Shown: piece by piece, positions 1 to 11,300 of the stretch
Layout: every line of letters starts with the position of its first letter
How positions within the stretch are numbered: the first letter of the stretch is position 1
Assembly: GCF_040436345.1 (NCBI RefSeq)
Contig: NC_133237.1
Coordinates: forward strand, 25,301,749 to 25,365,748
Reading direction: 5' to 3'
Origin: Pagrus major
Taxonomy: Eukaryota; Chordata; Actinopteri; Spariformes; Sparidae
Length of the DNA: 64,000 nucleotides
Position numbers and translations under genes: made by a program
The notes under the pieces: model-generated
The model's input: the letters and a program-made list of their open reading frames with translations, nothing else
Databases searched by the model: none
Told to the model about the DNA's origin: nothing

Positions 1-239
1 TTAGTATTTCAAAAAGAAAATTTACCGTCTTTATCTTTTCATTAAACAAAACATTTGAAGATTTTCAAACAGCTAATGAAGCTAAAGTTATTATGTGGAT
101 TATGTGTGGCGGACCACGCCATCAGCTAAACATCAACACCATCACCAAAGACACCTGTGTTTGTTCAGAGGTAATATTTGGATGTACAGTCACAATATAC
201 TGATGCCACGTACAGCCACATCCTTACATCATGTGTTAT

Positions 240-320
240 AGTCTGTACCCGGCTTAGCGGGACCGGTGTCGCCATGTTTGACCTAGCAACAGTAACTAAG
301 GGGGGCGGGACTTAGGCTCA
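240..320 (+). repeat. Solo end of a dispersed DNA element
   Basis: The segment containing AGCAACAGTAACTAAGG followed by a G-rich block matches, in opposite orientation, the left end of the element at 62086-63172. It looks like one orphan terminus of that family. Family name unknown. Confidence 0.5.
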
Positions 321-689
321 ATAAATTAAAGATGTCACCTTGGAGTCAGGGAAGTTGTTTTTTCTTTGTCTTGACGCTACACTTTAAAATCATTTGTAGA
401 TTAATCAATACTGAAAATAAGCTGTGCATCTCTGAGGTATGTGTCTGTTGTCTGTCTACGGTGATGCATGTGCAGCCGGCCGCCCAGCAGAGACATTAAC
501 AGTGCAGAGAAAGACAGAAAGTCAGAGAAGAAGAAAGAGAGGCCGAGATTAAAACAGACAAAGGAGGGTGGGGGGGTAACATTACCTACTGTAGCGTGGG
601 GTTCACAGCAGCAGAAACGGGTTGGCATTAACGCAGAGCGCCCAGTGATGTGCCGCCGAGCGTGCAGGCACAAAGCCCCAGTGTTCGCA

Positions 690-1011
690 CATGCTGGAGG
701 CCGAGCCAGTTAAAGCCTGGCTGCTTTGATGTGCTCCACGGCTCCATGAGGGCCGAGCCCGGGCCGGAGGACCGAGCCGCGGGCCGTCCACACGGGGAGA
801 CACGTCCACACGCAACAGGGACAGCGTGAAGGCCAGAGCCGAGTCCGTGACGGTCGGCGGGACCGAGTTTTAGTTCTGAAAACATTTGTGCAGGAGAGAG
901 CTGCTCGTGGGGCAGAAATAATCTCTGGGGTTTTTGTTTTCTCAGCAGGGCAGATTCAGACAATAACATTTTACACACATGTTAGTTCACTGGCACCGAC
1001 TCACAGCAGAG
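690..1011 (+). promoter_or_regulatory. CpG-rich segment with a candidate untranslated first exon
   Basis: Positions 700-870 are rich in CpG compared with the surrounding DNA. About 140 bases on, AGAG|GTAAGA gives a strong splice donor after 1011. The first coding exon of the kinase gene at 8156 begins with a splice acceptor just upstream of its ATG, so an upstream untranslated exon must exist. This segment is a candidate for promoter and exon 1. The link is inferred; transcript data would be needed to confirm it. Confidence 0.3.
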
Positions 1012-1149
1012 GTAAGAATGACAGGATGAGACTGAAAGGCCCGAAGAGACGAGCGCAGGAGCGATGTCTGCTCACTTTGTGTCCGAAAAGTAAAAAGTGG
1101 TGTCCATCGCAACCTCCCAGAGCCCAAAGAGGTTTTGTTTTGTTCCAAA

Positions 1150-1960
1150 TCCCAAATGTCAACCGAGCTTTCACTGAAAACACCAGATTTGTTTGGAGCG
1201 ACGAGATCAAAACCTTCCTCAGTCCAAAACCCCAAAGATATTCAGCTAACGGTGAAATATGACGAAGAAAAGCAGCAAATCGTCACATTTGAGGGTCTAA
1301 AACACGACAATGTTTCTGTTTTTAATCTGTTTTTTAGCTTTAAAAGTGATGAATCAATCATCAAAATTGGACACATCACACTTCACCTTTGTTGAAACAC
1401 TGAAACGTGACAGTCAGCGAGTCGCTTCTGTCGTGTTTGAGGAGGAAAAACCCCGAAAAAATGTGAGAACGAAGTGTTTTAACCCAAAATACACGACCCT
1501 GTAATCGCTGTTCCTGAACCCAAATGTCAACCAAGCGTCCAGTGAAGAGAAGAAAACATCTGATCTGTGAGGAGCGATGAGGAGAATGTCAGAAAATGGG
1601 GAAATGTCGTCCTCAAAACGTTTAGTTTCGTCCACGTCCCCAAAAATATTCAGTTTACTGTCATCGAGGAGGAAAGAAACCAAAAAATAGTCACATTTAA
1701 GAAGCTGGAATCAGATAATTTAGACTTTATTTCCTTAAAAAAATCCCTCAAACCAACTAACGATTATCAAAACAGTGATTAATTAAATACAGTGACAACT
1801 AACAGATTCGGTTTACAGCAGATTTTAGAGACTGAAACTGAAGAATATTTGGCATTTTTTAACTGGTTTTGCTTTAAAAGTGACAAACGGATCATCAGGA
1901 TATTCAGCACTTATCTGTCGATCCACTAACTGATCGGTGAATTGATGGTTTCGGCTCTAC
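1150..1960 (+). repeat. Interspersed repeat family B, clustered fragments
   Basis: Two adjoining fragments (about 1200-1330 and 1585-1800) contain the hallmark pieces GAATGTCAGAAAATGGGGAAA, CCCCAAAAATATTCAGTTTAC and ACATTTAAGAAGCTGGAATC. The same order recurs at 5330-5515 and 31435-31640. This is a common percomorph interspersed repeat; I do not know its formal name. Confidence 0.6.
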
Positions 1961-2683
1961 AGAAGCTGTTTCTCTGTGCTGAAGCTCAGTACATCGGGCC
2001 TCCCGCCGGCCCAGCAGGTCAACAGCTCAGGTAATTAAACAACCTGCCAGACTGGCACAACTCAAACTCCACATTGTGCCGAATCACTGACCCTCGAATA
2101 TTAAACTGGAGCTACAATAACTACCAAAACCGTTCATGTTCAGTGAGTTTGAAGCTGTTGTGTGGATGAAACCTGCAGGACGGTGTCGGTGGTTTCCTGT
2201 AAAGTCAGACGAGGAGCTGACGGGTCTCCACCGTCTTCATCTGTCCTCCACTTTATAACCCAGACAGAGACGAGCAGTCAGGGTTCATAAATCACAGCGC
2301 TGATTTAATTTCCTTCGTCCTGTCGTCGCTCGCTGAAACAGATAAAAGTCCGTCCTGGTTTGGTGTTTTTCAGACGGAGATGATGCAGCCAAGCGTGAAA
2401 CAGTAACTGATGATTGTTGCTCGCGATTATTACATTTACTCATGTTTAATCTGGCTGAGGTTAAAGGGACAGTGTGAGTTTCAGAGACGTCTGCCTTCTC
2501 TCTGACATGATGGAAGTGGATGGCGCTCGAATCAAAGCGGCAAAAAATACGTCTTAAAAATCTTAAAAGTAAAGTTGAAGCTAAGCTAAGTAGGTTCTGT
2601 TCAGTCCTGTTGGTTTCTTAATGTTAACCGTGGGTCAAATAAATAATATATGTGGATATTTTTAAAACATTTCCCTCGTTTTC

Positions 2684-2703
2684 TAATAATAATAATAATA
2701 ATA
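2684..2703. repeat. (TAA)n microsatellite
   Basis: About seven copies of a TAA triplet in tandem. Confidence 0.9.
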
Positions 2704-2749
2704 ACAATAAATCACAACACCTTGTGAAAAACAAACAAAAACAAAGAGT

Positions 2750-2925
2750 CTGTAAACATGTTAGCGGCTCTGTGAGGTCGCTTTGAGCTAACATGCGAAC
2801 AATAACAATGCTAACATCCTGAAGGCTAAGCACAACCATGTTAATCACCGGTTAACATGCTAATATGTGCTAATTAGCACGAAACACAAAGTGCAGCTGA
2901 GGCTAATGAGTCTGCGATTAGCTCT
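2750..2925 (+). repeat. Interspersed repeat family A
   Basis: The segment has repeated GCTAACATG words, then TGCTAATTAGCACGAAACAC and AAAGTGCAGCTGAGGCTAAT. Related sequence occurs at 25300-25545, 51150-51320 and (reversed) 54040-54255. This is a familiar fish interspersed repeat; the class is not assigned here. Confidence 0.6.
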
Positions 2926-5329
2926 GCAGCTATTTAAATGCACCGTTTGTCATTTTTGCTGCTAAGTAGTGTCGGATCATGGGAAACTATCTGTGTGACT
3001 CAGACGAGAATGAATGAGACTTAAAAATCTACTTTCCTTAGAAATAGCACCTTTAAGGGAACATAAGATCCTCGGTCTGATGCACGAATTACTCCTTTAA
3101 TACTCTAAAATCCAGCAGGATAAAAGTTTATAAGTTGTTTTTCTCCTCTCTCTAAAAGATTTTGTCGCCGTTAGTTTGTTTAAGTATTTTTTTGCTTGGC
3201 TGACGTATCGATTTAACTTTACAGATGATTAATTAGGTGCTTGGATTAGATTAGATGTTTTACAAGTCGATGTTGGCCTGAACACAAACGAGGTGGTGGA
3301 GGCAGTCTTTCTGCAGGTTCTTCATGTGCAGCGAAAAACAGACGATCGCTCTGCAGTTTTCTCGGGTTTGTTACGTTTACACACAGTTAATACGGGTTGT
3401 AAATGTCGAGTTTGAGTCCAGAACATGTAGCTTCTCTCTGCTGGTGTGTTCGTCTGTGGATCTGAAGGGACCACGAACACGTCTTGGCAGCGTTTCAGCG
3501 AAAAAGGCCACGAATAGATTTATAAACAAGTTGTGTGATGTTAAAAATCCATCCTGAAACTGACTGGAAGTCGGGAGCAGCGAGATCTCTCGTCTCTGTT
3601 CTGGCAGCGTCGCTCTGCTCAGAGCTCAGATTGATTTACTGACGTTTTTCGGGGGAGACCTGAGAGCTTTTTGCATCGCAGCAGTTGAAGTCTGCTTGAA
3701 ATAAAAAGCTTGCACAAGCTTCTGTGTGTCGAGGGAAGAGAGAAACGTTCTGACCTTTAGCTGTGTTCATTTTCTGACGAGAAATTAGAGCAGAGTCGGT
3801 CACACATTCATCTCTCGCCCGTGGCTTCGTGTCGAAGCTGTTGTGTTTGTTTACAGACTCACAATATTTTGTTATTTTCAGAGTGTGTTGTGTTGCTCAC
3901 AAATGCCGCCACTGTGGATGCTGTGCTGTGTTTTCTGTGCATGTAGCCGGACGGTTGTTACGTAAGAGTGTTTGTCCGTATGTCTGCAGATATTCAGGTA
4001 AATGTTTATAAATGAATAGTTAGCTGAGAGCGTCGGCGCTACAGGAAGATGAGAACTGTGTTGATAAAGACGGCTAAAAATAGTTTATACAATTTTTCTC
4101 TGCCTTTTGCTTTCCCATAATGCTTTGGGGACATAAACAGGAAGTATCATGTTGTAGTGAGTTATAGCGCGTTCATGTGGACTAACAAGGGGTGTCTTTT
4201 GTTTTATTGTAAGCAGATTTATGGACATTTATTCAGGCTAGATATCAGATATAAAACGATATATATCCACTATTCTCAAACTTCTCAAAATACTGCAGAA
4301 TTTCAAGAAGTTTTGTCTTCCTTGTAATATTTTTGTTTCAGCCTGCTACGTAGGCACGTTCATACACGTAGCTAATCCATGAACAGCTACAACCTCAACT
4401 CAAACTCATGGCGAGTTAGTAAGTAAGTAATAACACTTCAAACGTGGCTCCAGACAGGTGATATAAGAAATGTGAAGAAGGAAGAGAACAACTCAACAGG
4501 AAGTAACCCGATCACGTAGGCCCGAAATAACATTTAACCACGTCATGATACAGAAACACGTAGAAGTAAAGGTTGTAGAGGTGAGCAACTTGACGTGATG
4601 ACAGTCAGAGTTGTATTTTCGGTACAAACAGTTTGAAAAACACTGATATATGTGATATACGTCACGCTGAGGAAGACGAGTGAAAGGTCGTTGACACGGC
4701 GAGCTTGTCTCCCTGCAGCCTTCATCTCCAAACAGGTGTTTCTCACGGCGGGCGTCGTTCACCTCCTCCCTCCTGCTCGGTGCAGCAGACAGGTAACATG
4801 AGAGAGGAGGTGCAGCAGCTACGACACAATGAAGCCTGGCTGAGCTCCAGCTGTGCTCTGAGTGTCGACGAGCGTTTCAAGACAGCGAGGCGGTCTCATC
4901 CCCTCTCGCCCGGGAGGCAAACGGGGGCCCTGGCGCTCCTCGAGGCCCCTCTGGGGAGCGGCCTTGGCACGGTTACCCTGAGAAGGAGCGCCGGGGCTGC
5001 TGGGAGCTGCAGCCAACAGAAAGATGCTACTAATTAGTGCTGGTTGTGACTTTTCTTTCATCTGCGGGCCTCTTTGATACGACAGCAGCAGCAGGAGAGA
5101 AACGTACGAGTGTGTGTTTATACTCGGGAGGTTATATAGAAGGGAGCCGAGCGTGACGCTGTACATACTGCACGCATACATGTCAAGGTTTTTATGGTTT
5201 TCAGTGAAGCTCAGAGCGAAACGAGGCTGCAGTAAACACGTTGATGAGCCCAGGAGACACAAGTGGGGTCTTTGTTTCAGCTGCTACATGCTACATATGA
5301 CAGATTCAGTGTTGTGACCAGCAGGTTCA
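2926..5329. other. Non-coding upstream DNA, no gene seen
   Basis: Only short open frames without splice or homology support. A GC-rich patch at 4850-5000 is the only compositional change; I could not assign it to an exon. Confidence 0.5.
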
Positions 5330-5515
5330 GGCTTCTGTCGATTAGTTATCCGTCTTTTAAATGTCAATTATGTTTCCCGAAGCCGAAGCCGACGTCCTCG
5401 AATGTCTCGTTTTGTCCACAACTCAAAAAATATTCAGTTTCTTGTCACAGAGGAAGAAAAGAAACCAGAAAATATTCACATGTAAGAAGCTCAGAGAGTT
5501 TTAGACTTTTCTAAA
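5330..5515 (+). repeat. Interspersed repeat family B copy
   Basis: The segment contains the ordered words for fish repeat family B: TGTCTCGTTTTGTCCACAAC, then AAAATATTCAGTTTCTTGTC, then GAAAAGAAACCAGAAAATAT. It lines up with 1585-1800. Confidence 0.65.
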
Positions 5516-8155
5516 TACAGATGGCAGCTCTAGTTTTCAGCCAAATGTGACACAAGTTTGTGACTAAACTCCCAGAAAATTTGCAAAAAGAAAAAGCGAA
5601 TGATTCCACGTTTACATGCACAATGAATATTAGCAGTTGGTCCTTCCAGAGACAGTTAGTTCGTTAGCTTCTGCTCGATAATGTATCGATAATGTATCTC
5701 TGCAGCTACAAGGTCTGTTTGAATCATCAAGGTTTCATAATAAAGGGAACACTTGAAATATTAGTTCAGATGTGTAAGTTTAAGTATTTATGTCACTGGG
5801 TCCGAGTGAATCAAGTTGGCAAACAGCATAAATGACCAAAGTATATATTTCACTTGTATGTCACCATAGGTGCTCAAAAAGTAGCCCAGTTGGGCTCCGC
5901 TCGGGCTTAACAGGTTAAAATATGAAAGATATTTTGTTTCTAGCTTGGTATCCCGAAGCCGTCTGTGGGGACATAAAATCTGCTCGTCCTCCAAATCTGT
6001 GAACGATGAGCCCGATGACGAGCGTGATGTTCGGACGGGTCGGGTCTCCTCTCAGACCTGTCGGTGTTGTTCGGTGAGACACGTCGTCCTCTGAGGCTTT
6101 TGCAGATAAACTCGTTATTTCTAAAAGAATTTTAATTAAAGCCAGAATCTGGAGCGAGGAGACTGTGAGCAGGTAGTTTGTTGTTTGTTTGCAGCTCTCT
6201 CTGCTCCTCTCTGTGTTTTATTGACCTTGTCAGAGGATGCTGAGTGGACCGGTGATGGACAGCCAGTTGGCTCCTTCGGGCTCCGGCTGACTCCTCATTT
6301 TTATCTGCTCGTCGTACTTTTAATGCTCAGCACATACTGTTTGTGTCCGGAGCTGTTTTCAACCCGCCGCTGTCGCTGCAGGACCGTCGAAGTTTCCTTT
6401 GTTTGTGTGTATTTTTCAGTTTAACGTGTTGATCTGAGAGCTTTGATTGTTTTGATGACACACGAGTGAGGTTTTAAAGATCAAATCATGTGATGTTGCG
6501 AAGAATAACAGTTGATTTAGACATGTGACATCAGCGAACTTGAAGATGAAACTTCCATTGAATTCATGGGACCTTGAAACAAAACCCCGACAGCTGTCCT
6601 CCAAATACTTTTTAAGTATTTTGAAGTTTGGCCCTCAGAGCTGGATTTAAGCATGTTTGTGATTCCTTACATGTTTATTTTAAACCTCAAGCTGTCGTTT
6701 TCTTTAGTCTGTGGCCTTTAAGGTAAACGAGGTCCCCAACCTCGACGCCGCGATCAAACGAATCCAAACAAAACAAAACATAAAAGTCGTCTTCAATCGT
6801 GACCTGAAAATGGAGACTGAGGTGGATCTACTGTTGTCTAGAGAAGCTCTTTTTTCTTCTGTGCTGCAAAATGAAGACCGATGTTGGTTTTAAATCTTCT
6901 CTCAAGCAGCACCAGAGCCGCACGATATATCGAATAAATACTAATAATAATAAAACCAAAAACTAAACAGCAGATCTCAGGACAAATGACCTTTATCCTG
7001 TTTTTGTACGTGCCTTTTCGATTAAAAGTTGTAAATATATGCAAAAACAATTGTAGCACAGAATTGACAAAACAGGCTCGGTCGTTTAGAAAATGTGAAA
7101 CCGTTGCTGTTTATCGTTTTGTCTAAAGAACGGCTCGAGCGCATCGAGATGTTTGTTTGTTTATGTCGTCAGTAAAAGAACAAAACAATCGCTGTCACGT
7201 TGTTGTAGGAGAATATAAATATCATCTTCAGTCACGTCTCGAGAACGTCGTCTGATTTCTGACTTTAATGAAAAACACAGATCACAGTTGTCGTCTCGCT
7301 GCAGCTCTCTCTACACGAACATACTGTGTGTTTCTGTTTGCCGTCATTGTTTTCACGCTGCTTTACTGCAGATTTGTGTTGCACGCTTCCTCTCGACACG
7401 CAACGCTCACACTGTAGACAGGAGCCGTCTCCACAGATGGACGCAGGACGAGGCGAGCATCCTGTCTCGTTCAACACCGTCTCGTCCCCGTTAATGAGAG
7501 ATGGTACATTTCTGCTGCGCCATCGGGGCTGTGAAGCCTCTCCAGTCATTCACAGATCTTGGCTGTCGGCGGGTTTGACGAGCGGCTTCTCGCGGAAAGC
7601 AGAAGGAGGAAGGTGAGACAGATCTGCTGAGGACGGGAGCCCGAGGAACACGTCGGGTCAGAATTAGACTTTCATTAACAAGGAGGATCATTAATCAGCT
7701 GCAGACGATCAGCTCGACAAATAGAAATACTGTCTCCTCTCAGGTCCAGTCTGTCTGGTTTTTGCACTGGCTCAGACTTCCCAGGGTTTTTTCCTGCATG
7801 CATCGCTTGGAAAAGGCAAGAAAACACTCTGGAGTTAAATCAAGACTTTGACGTCTTTCTTCGCGACAGTTAGAAAGATTGTTTGCTGCAGACAGGCGTT
7901 GAAAGCACTCTCCACACCTGTCTTCCTGTCTTTCATCTTTGTCTCTGTTCCCTGTGATCATTTTTTCATGAAGTCACAACACAGTCAGAAGGTTGTGTAA
8001 CAGTTCGTTTGGCCTGCAGACAAAGCGTCCTGCTGCTAACAGGTCATATGTACATACAGTGCAGTCACAGTGGGAGTCTTGTGAGACTGGAGACATGGGT
8101 GGACACCGGTCACATACTGAACCTTTCTTTTCCTTCCTGCTCCTCCTTTCCACAG
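5516..8155. other. Non-coding upstream DNA, no gene seen
   Basis: No exon-like open frame with family resemblance and no strong repeat. The last part ends in the pyrimidine tract and CACAG acceptor preceding the kinase coding exon. Confidence 0.5.
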
Positions 8156-8386
8156 GAACATCCGTCTCCAGACCAGCCCTCGGCCCTCGGCTCCGGCCCC
8201 GTCCCTCCGCAACAATGAACTCCTCGCCCCACGGCTCCCGCGCCTCCATCGACATCCTGGAGGAGCTCCAGCTGATTGCCGCGCAGAACCTGGAGAAACT
8301 GGACATCAATAAATACTACGAGGTCGTCTGTGAACTGGGGAAGGGCACCTATGGGAAGGTGGACCTGGTCGTCCACAAAATCAGAG
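8156..8386 (+). CDS. sbk1: sbk1-like coding exon 1
   Basis: The acceptor TTTCCACAG ends at 8155 and the donor AGAG|GTAACC begins at 8387. The ATG at 8215 was chosen because it is the first in frame after the acceptor and sits in a good context (AACAATGAA); bases 8156-8214 are untranslated. The exon ends in phase 1 after residue 57 and encodes the glycine-rich loop. Confidence 0.85.
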
Positions 8387-11300
8387 GTAACCGCTGAGTG
8401 TCTGAGCTGATTCTGATCAGTCAAGTGTTCGATTTCTCCACGATTTTTCTTTTAGAGCAGCAACAGTGACTTTATTCCCCCGAGCTCTTCACCATCACTG
8501 GCTGCTAAATCAGCGAAGATTATTAGCGAAGATGCAGCAGGAGGTTCAGAGGCATAACAGGAAATATGAACGAGTGGAAGAGTTCAAATAAATCTGCCAC
8601 AAACACCAAAACTGTAAACTACTACAGATTTTTCGGGGGCCAAGTTTTTTATTATGAAATTTCTGAAAAATGTCTCCTGATATTTCTTCTTGTCGTGTGT
8701 GAAACAGAGTAAAAAAAATACATTTCTCGTAAAAAAAAGTTTTATTTTTCCATGTTTGAAACAAGTGACAATAGATTTTCAGGAGGAAAAATATTTTTTT
8801 GTGTGAAATCGAGGCAGGAGAATGTTTTGTAAGGCTCATTTTCAAAAGAAAAAAAGAAATGTGTGTTTTTTGGGGGGTTTTTTTGACAAAAATAAATAAA
8901 TAAAAAAATTTAAAAAAAAAGTCCCCATGTGTAGATCGAGTGACAAAATATTTTTTCTGGACTTTTTTTTTTTTTTTTTTTTCAATTTTCAAAAAAAAAA
9001 AATCCTGCCAAAACTTTTTTATTTATTTATTTTTTTAATAAAAAATCTATAAAAATTTTTTTTTTAAAAATTAAAAAAATGCTCCTGAATTTTCATGTGT
9101 GAAACCGCGTGAGGGAAAAACAATTTTCAGGAGATTTTTTCGTTGCGTGTTAAAACAATCTTTCCACACATCTCTTACGTGTGGAAAACAATGAAATTCG
9201 TGAGCTGGTGAGGGTTCCTACTCTTCGCTCGGTTAGCTTTAGCTTTAGCCTCAGTTTGTCAGCGTGATATCGTGTCTGTAGCCATGACTCAGCAAAAAAC
9301 TAATGAAGCTAATATTAGCTCAATTAGCTTAGCTAGTTACAGCTAATAAATGTGTCAGTGGCAGTTCGTACATCGTTTCATCTGGCAAACATTGACAGTT
9401 TCTGGGTCGAAGAGGCTGCTGGTGTCTGAAATCATTGTTCGAGGAACCATTAGTGGGAAATCTTCCACCCAAATCCTGACAGGTCTTAACGAAGCGTTAA
9501 TTAGATGCCTGAAACATCATGTGAAATGTCAGGACAGTTAATGTTCATGTCTGATGTTTGCTGCGTTTCAAAAGGCACTCAGAATAAAAGGAAACGAAAA
9601 GATCCAACACTGATGAGTCCGTCTCTGCTCAGACGGAGCAGGAGGCAGTTTGCCTTTCAATTTTCAATCCATCACCTCTTGTGGGAGGAAAGATTTCCTT
9701 GACTCACCTCCAGAATTGTATTTGGGCCGAGCGAGCAGATCTACAGGGCAAAATGTGATGCTGCTCTCTTTTGTGGCTCTACTTTGTGATAACAAGGCCA
9801 TTTTACATAATAACGCTGCAGAGTGCAGCTTTAAAATGCTTCGCTTTGGTATCGCAGCAGCGGCAGCGTACACTGAGTCAGAAATAATGCTGTTTTCACT
9901 CTCCTCCTGCTCGGGCGTGTAATCGGCGAGCAGGTAAAGCACTCTCGTTCGGCTCTGAAGTGTTTACTTTTCAAAATGAATTTTGAAAAAGCACCTCTGA
10001 GGTGATGCAGGCCACCTTTATGCAGCAATTTAGCATCGATTTGGATACAAACTGCCCGAATTCACTACTTAACTAATAGAAATCTGTTCAACCTCTTCAC
10101 ATTAAAAGCCCAAATGTCGACCATCTGCTGCGAGCGTCTTAATAGTCGCTTTTATGGAGCAAAAAGCTGCAGCGACAGGACCGGTTCTGAGTGGCTGCAG
10201 TCTGTCACCGAGATGAATTCTGACCTTTTTGGGCCCGTGAAGTGTGCAGCTGAAGGATGTAAGAAACAGTGTGTACCTGGGGTTTCATTACGCCGCTGCA
10301 TCACGACATCGTTTCACCACCGTCGCAGAACAAACAGAGCTTTTAATCCTCCACCCTCTGGTGTCTGATGGCGCTCAGAATAAATGGCATGTTAACTGTG
10401 GAAGTAAATGGACTGAAGGTGAAGTAATTTCTGACCTTTTGAATCATAATTTTGTGCCGATGCATCACAATGAAGACGGGAAATTAAATGCAAATCAAAA
10501 GTGCTGAAGCTGTTAAGAAACGGATTAATTCATATTACAGCTGCACAGCAAACTGAGGCTGTCAGTAACATTTCATTAAAATACAGTCCTGTTAAAAAAA
10601 ATCTTTTTCAAACAGCAGAACAGTTTGAATATCTCGTATTTATTAGCAGATTCTCAACAACAACCCGCTCCACAAATAATACGCCGAATATGATCCACCT
10701 GAGACAGGAAGCATGAACAATACATTCACAATACATACAATACATCAATACATTGAAGTATTCAGATTGTTTACTTGGGTAAAAATTAAAAAAAATAAAA
10801 CTAAACTGTAGTTTACAGTTTACTAAACTAACTGTAAAATATTCCATCACAAGTAGAAGTCCTGCATCGAAAATATTACAGGTAAAGTATGTAAAAATGC
10901 AACGAAGAACTTTTGGCAGAAGAAAAACACAAAACCTCAATTATTATAATTGAAATAATTCAAACAAAAAAGCAAATCCTCATATTTAGCTATAAAGTGG
11001 CATCATAAAAAAATACTGAAGTACAAATCTGACGACAGAAACAGACACAAAACGACTACAAAGAGACAATAAACGACTACAAAGACACAAAATGACTACA
11101 AAGAGACACAAAATGACTACAGAGGCAAAGAGACAGAACAACTACAAAGAGACACAAAGCAATTACAGCGGCATTAAGGTAAAACCTCTACAAGAAGACA
11201 CAAAATGACTAAAGGGGCACAGACACTAATCCTTGTTTTTGTCTTCTTTTCGTGGTTTTCAGATGCAAAGAGTCACAAAAAAACTATAAATACACACAAA

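Noticed and set aside
8546-8992. 148-codon lysine/phenylalanine-rich frame on the - strand
   Set aside because: Translation of A/T homopolymers inside the kinase intron; no splice or family support.
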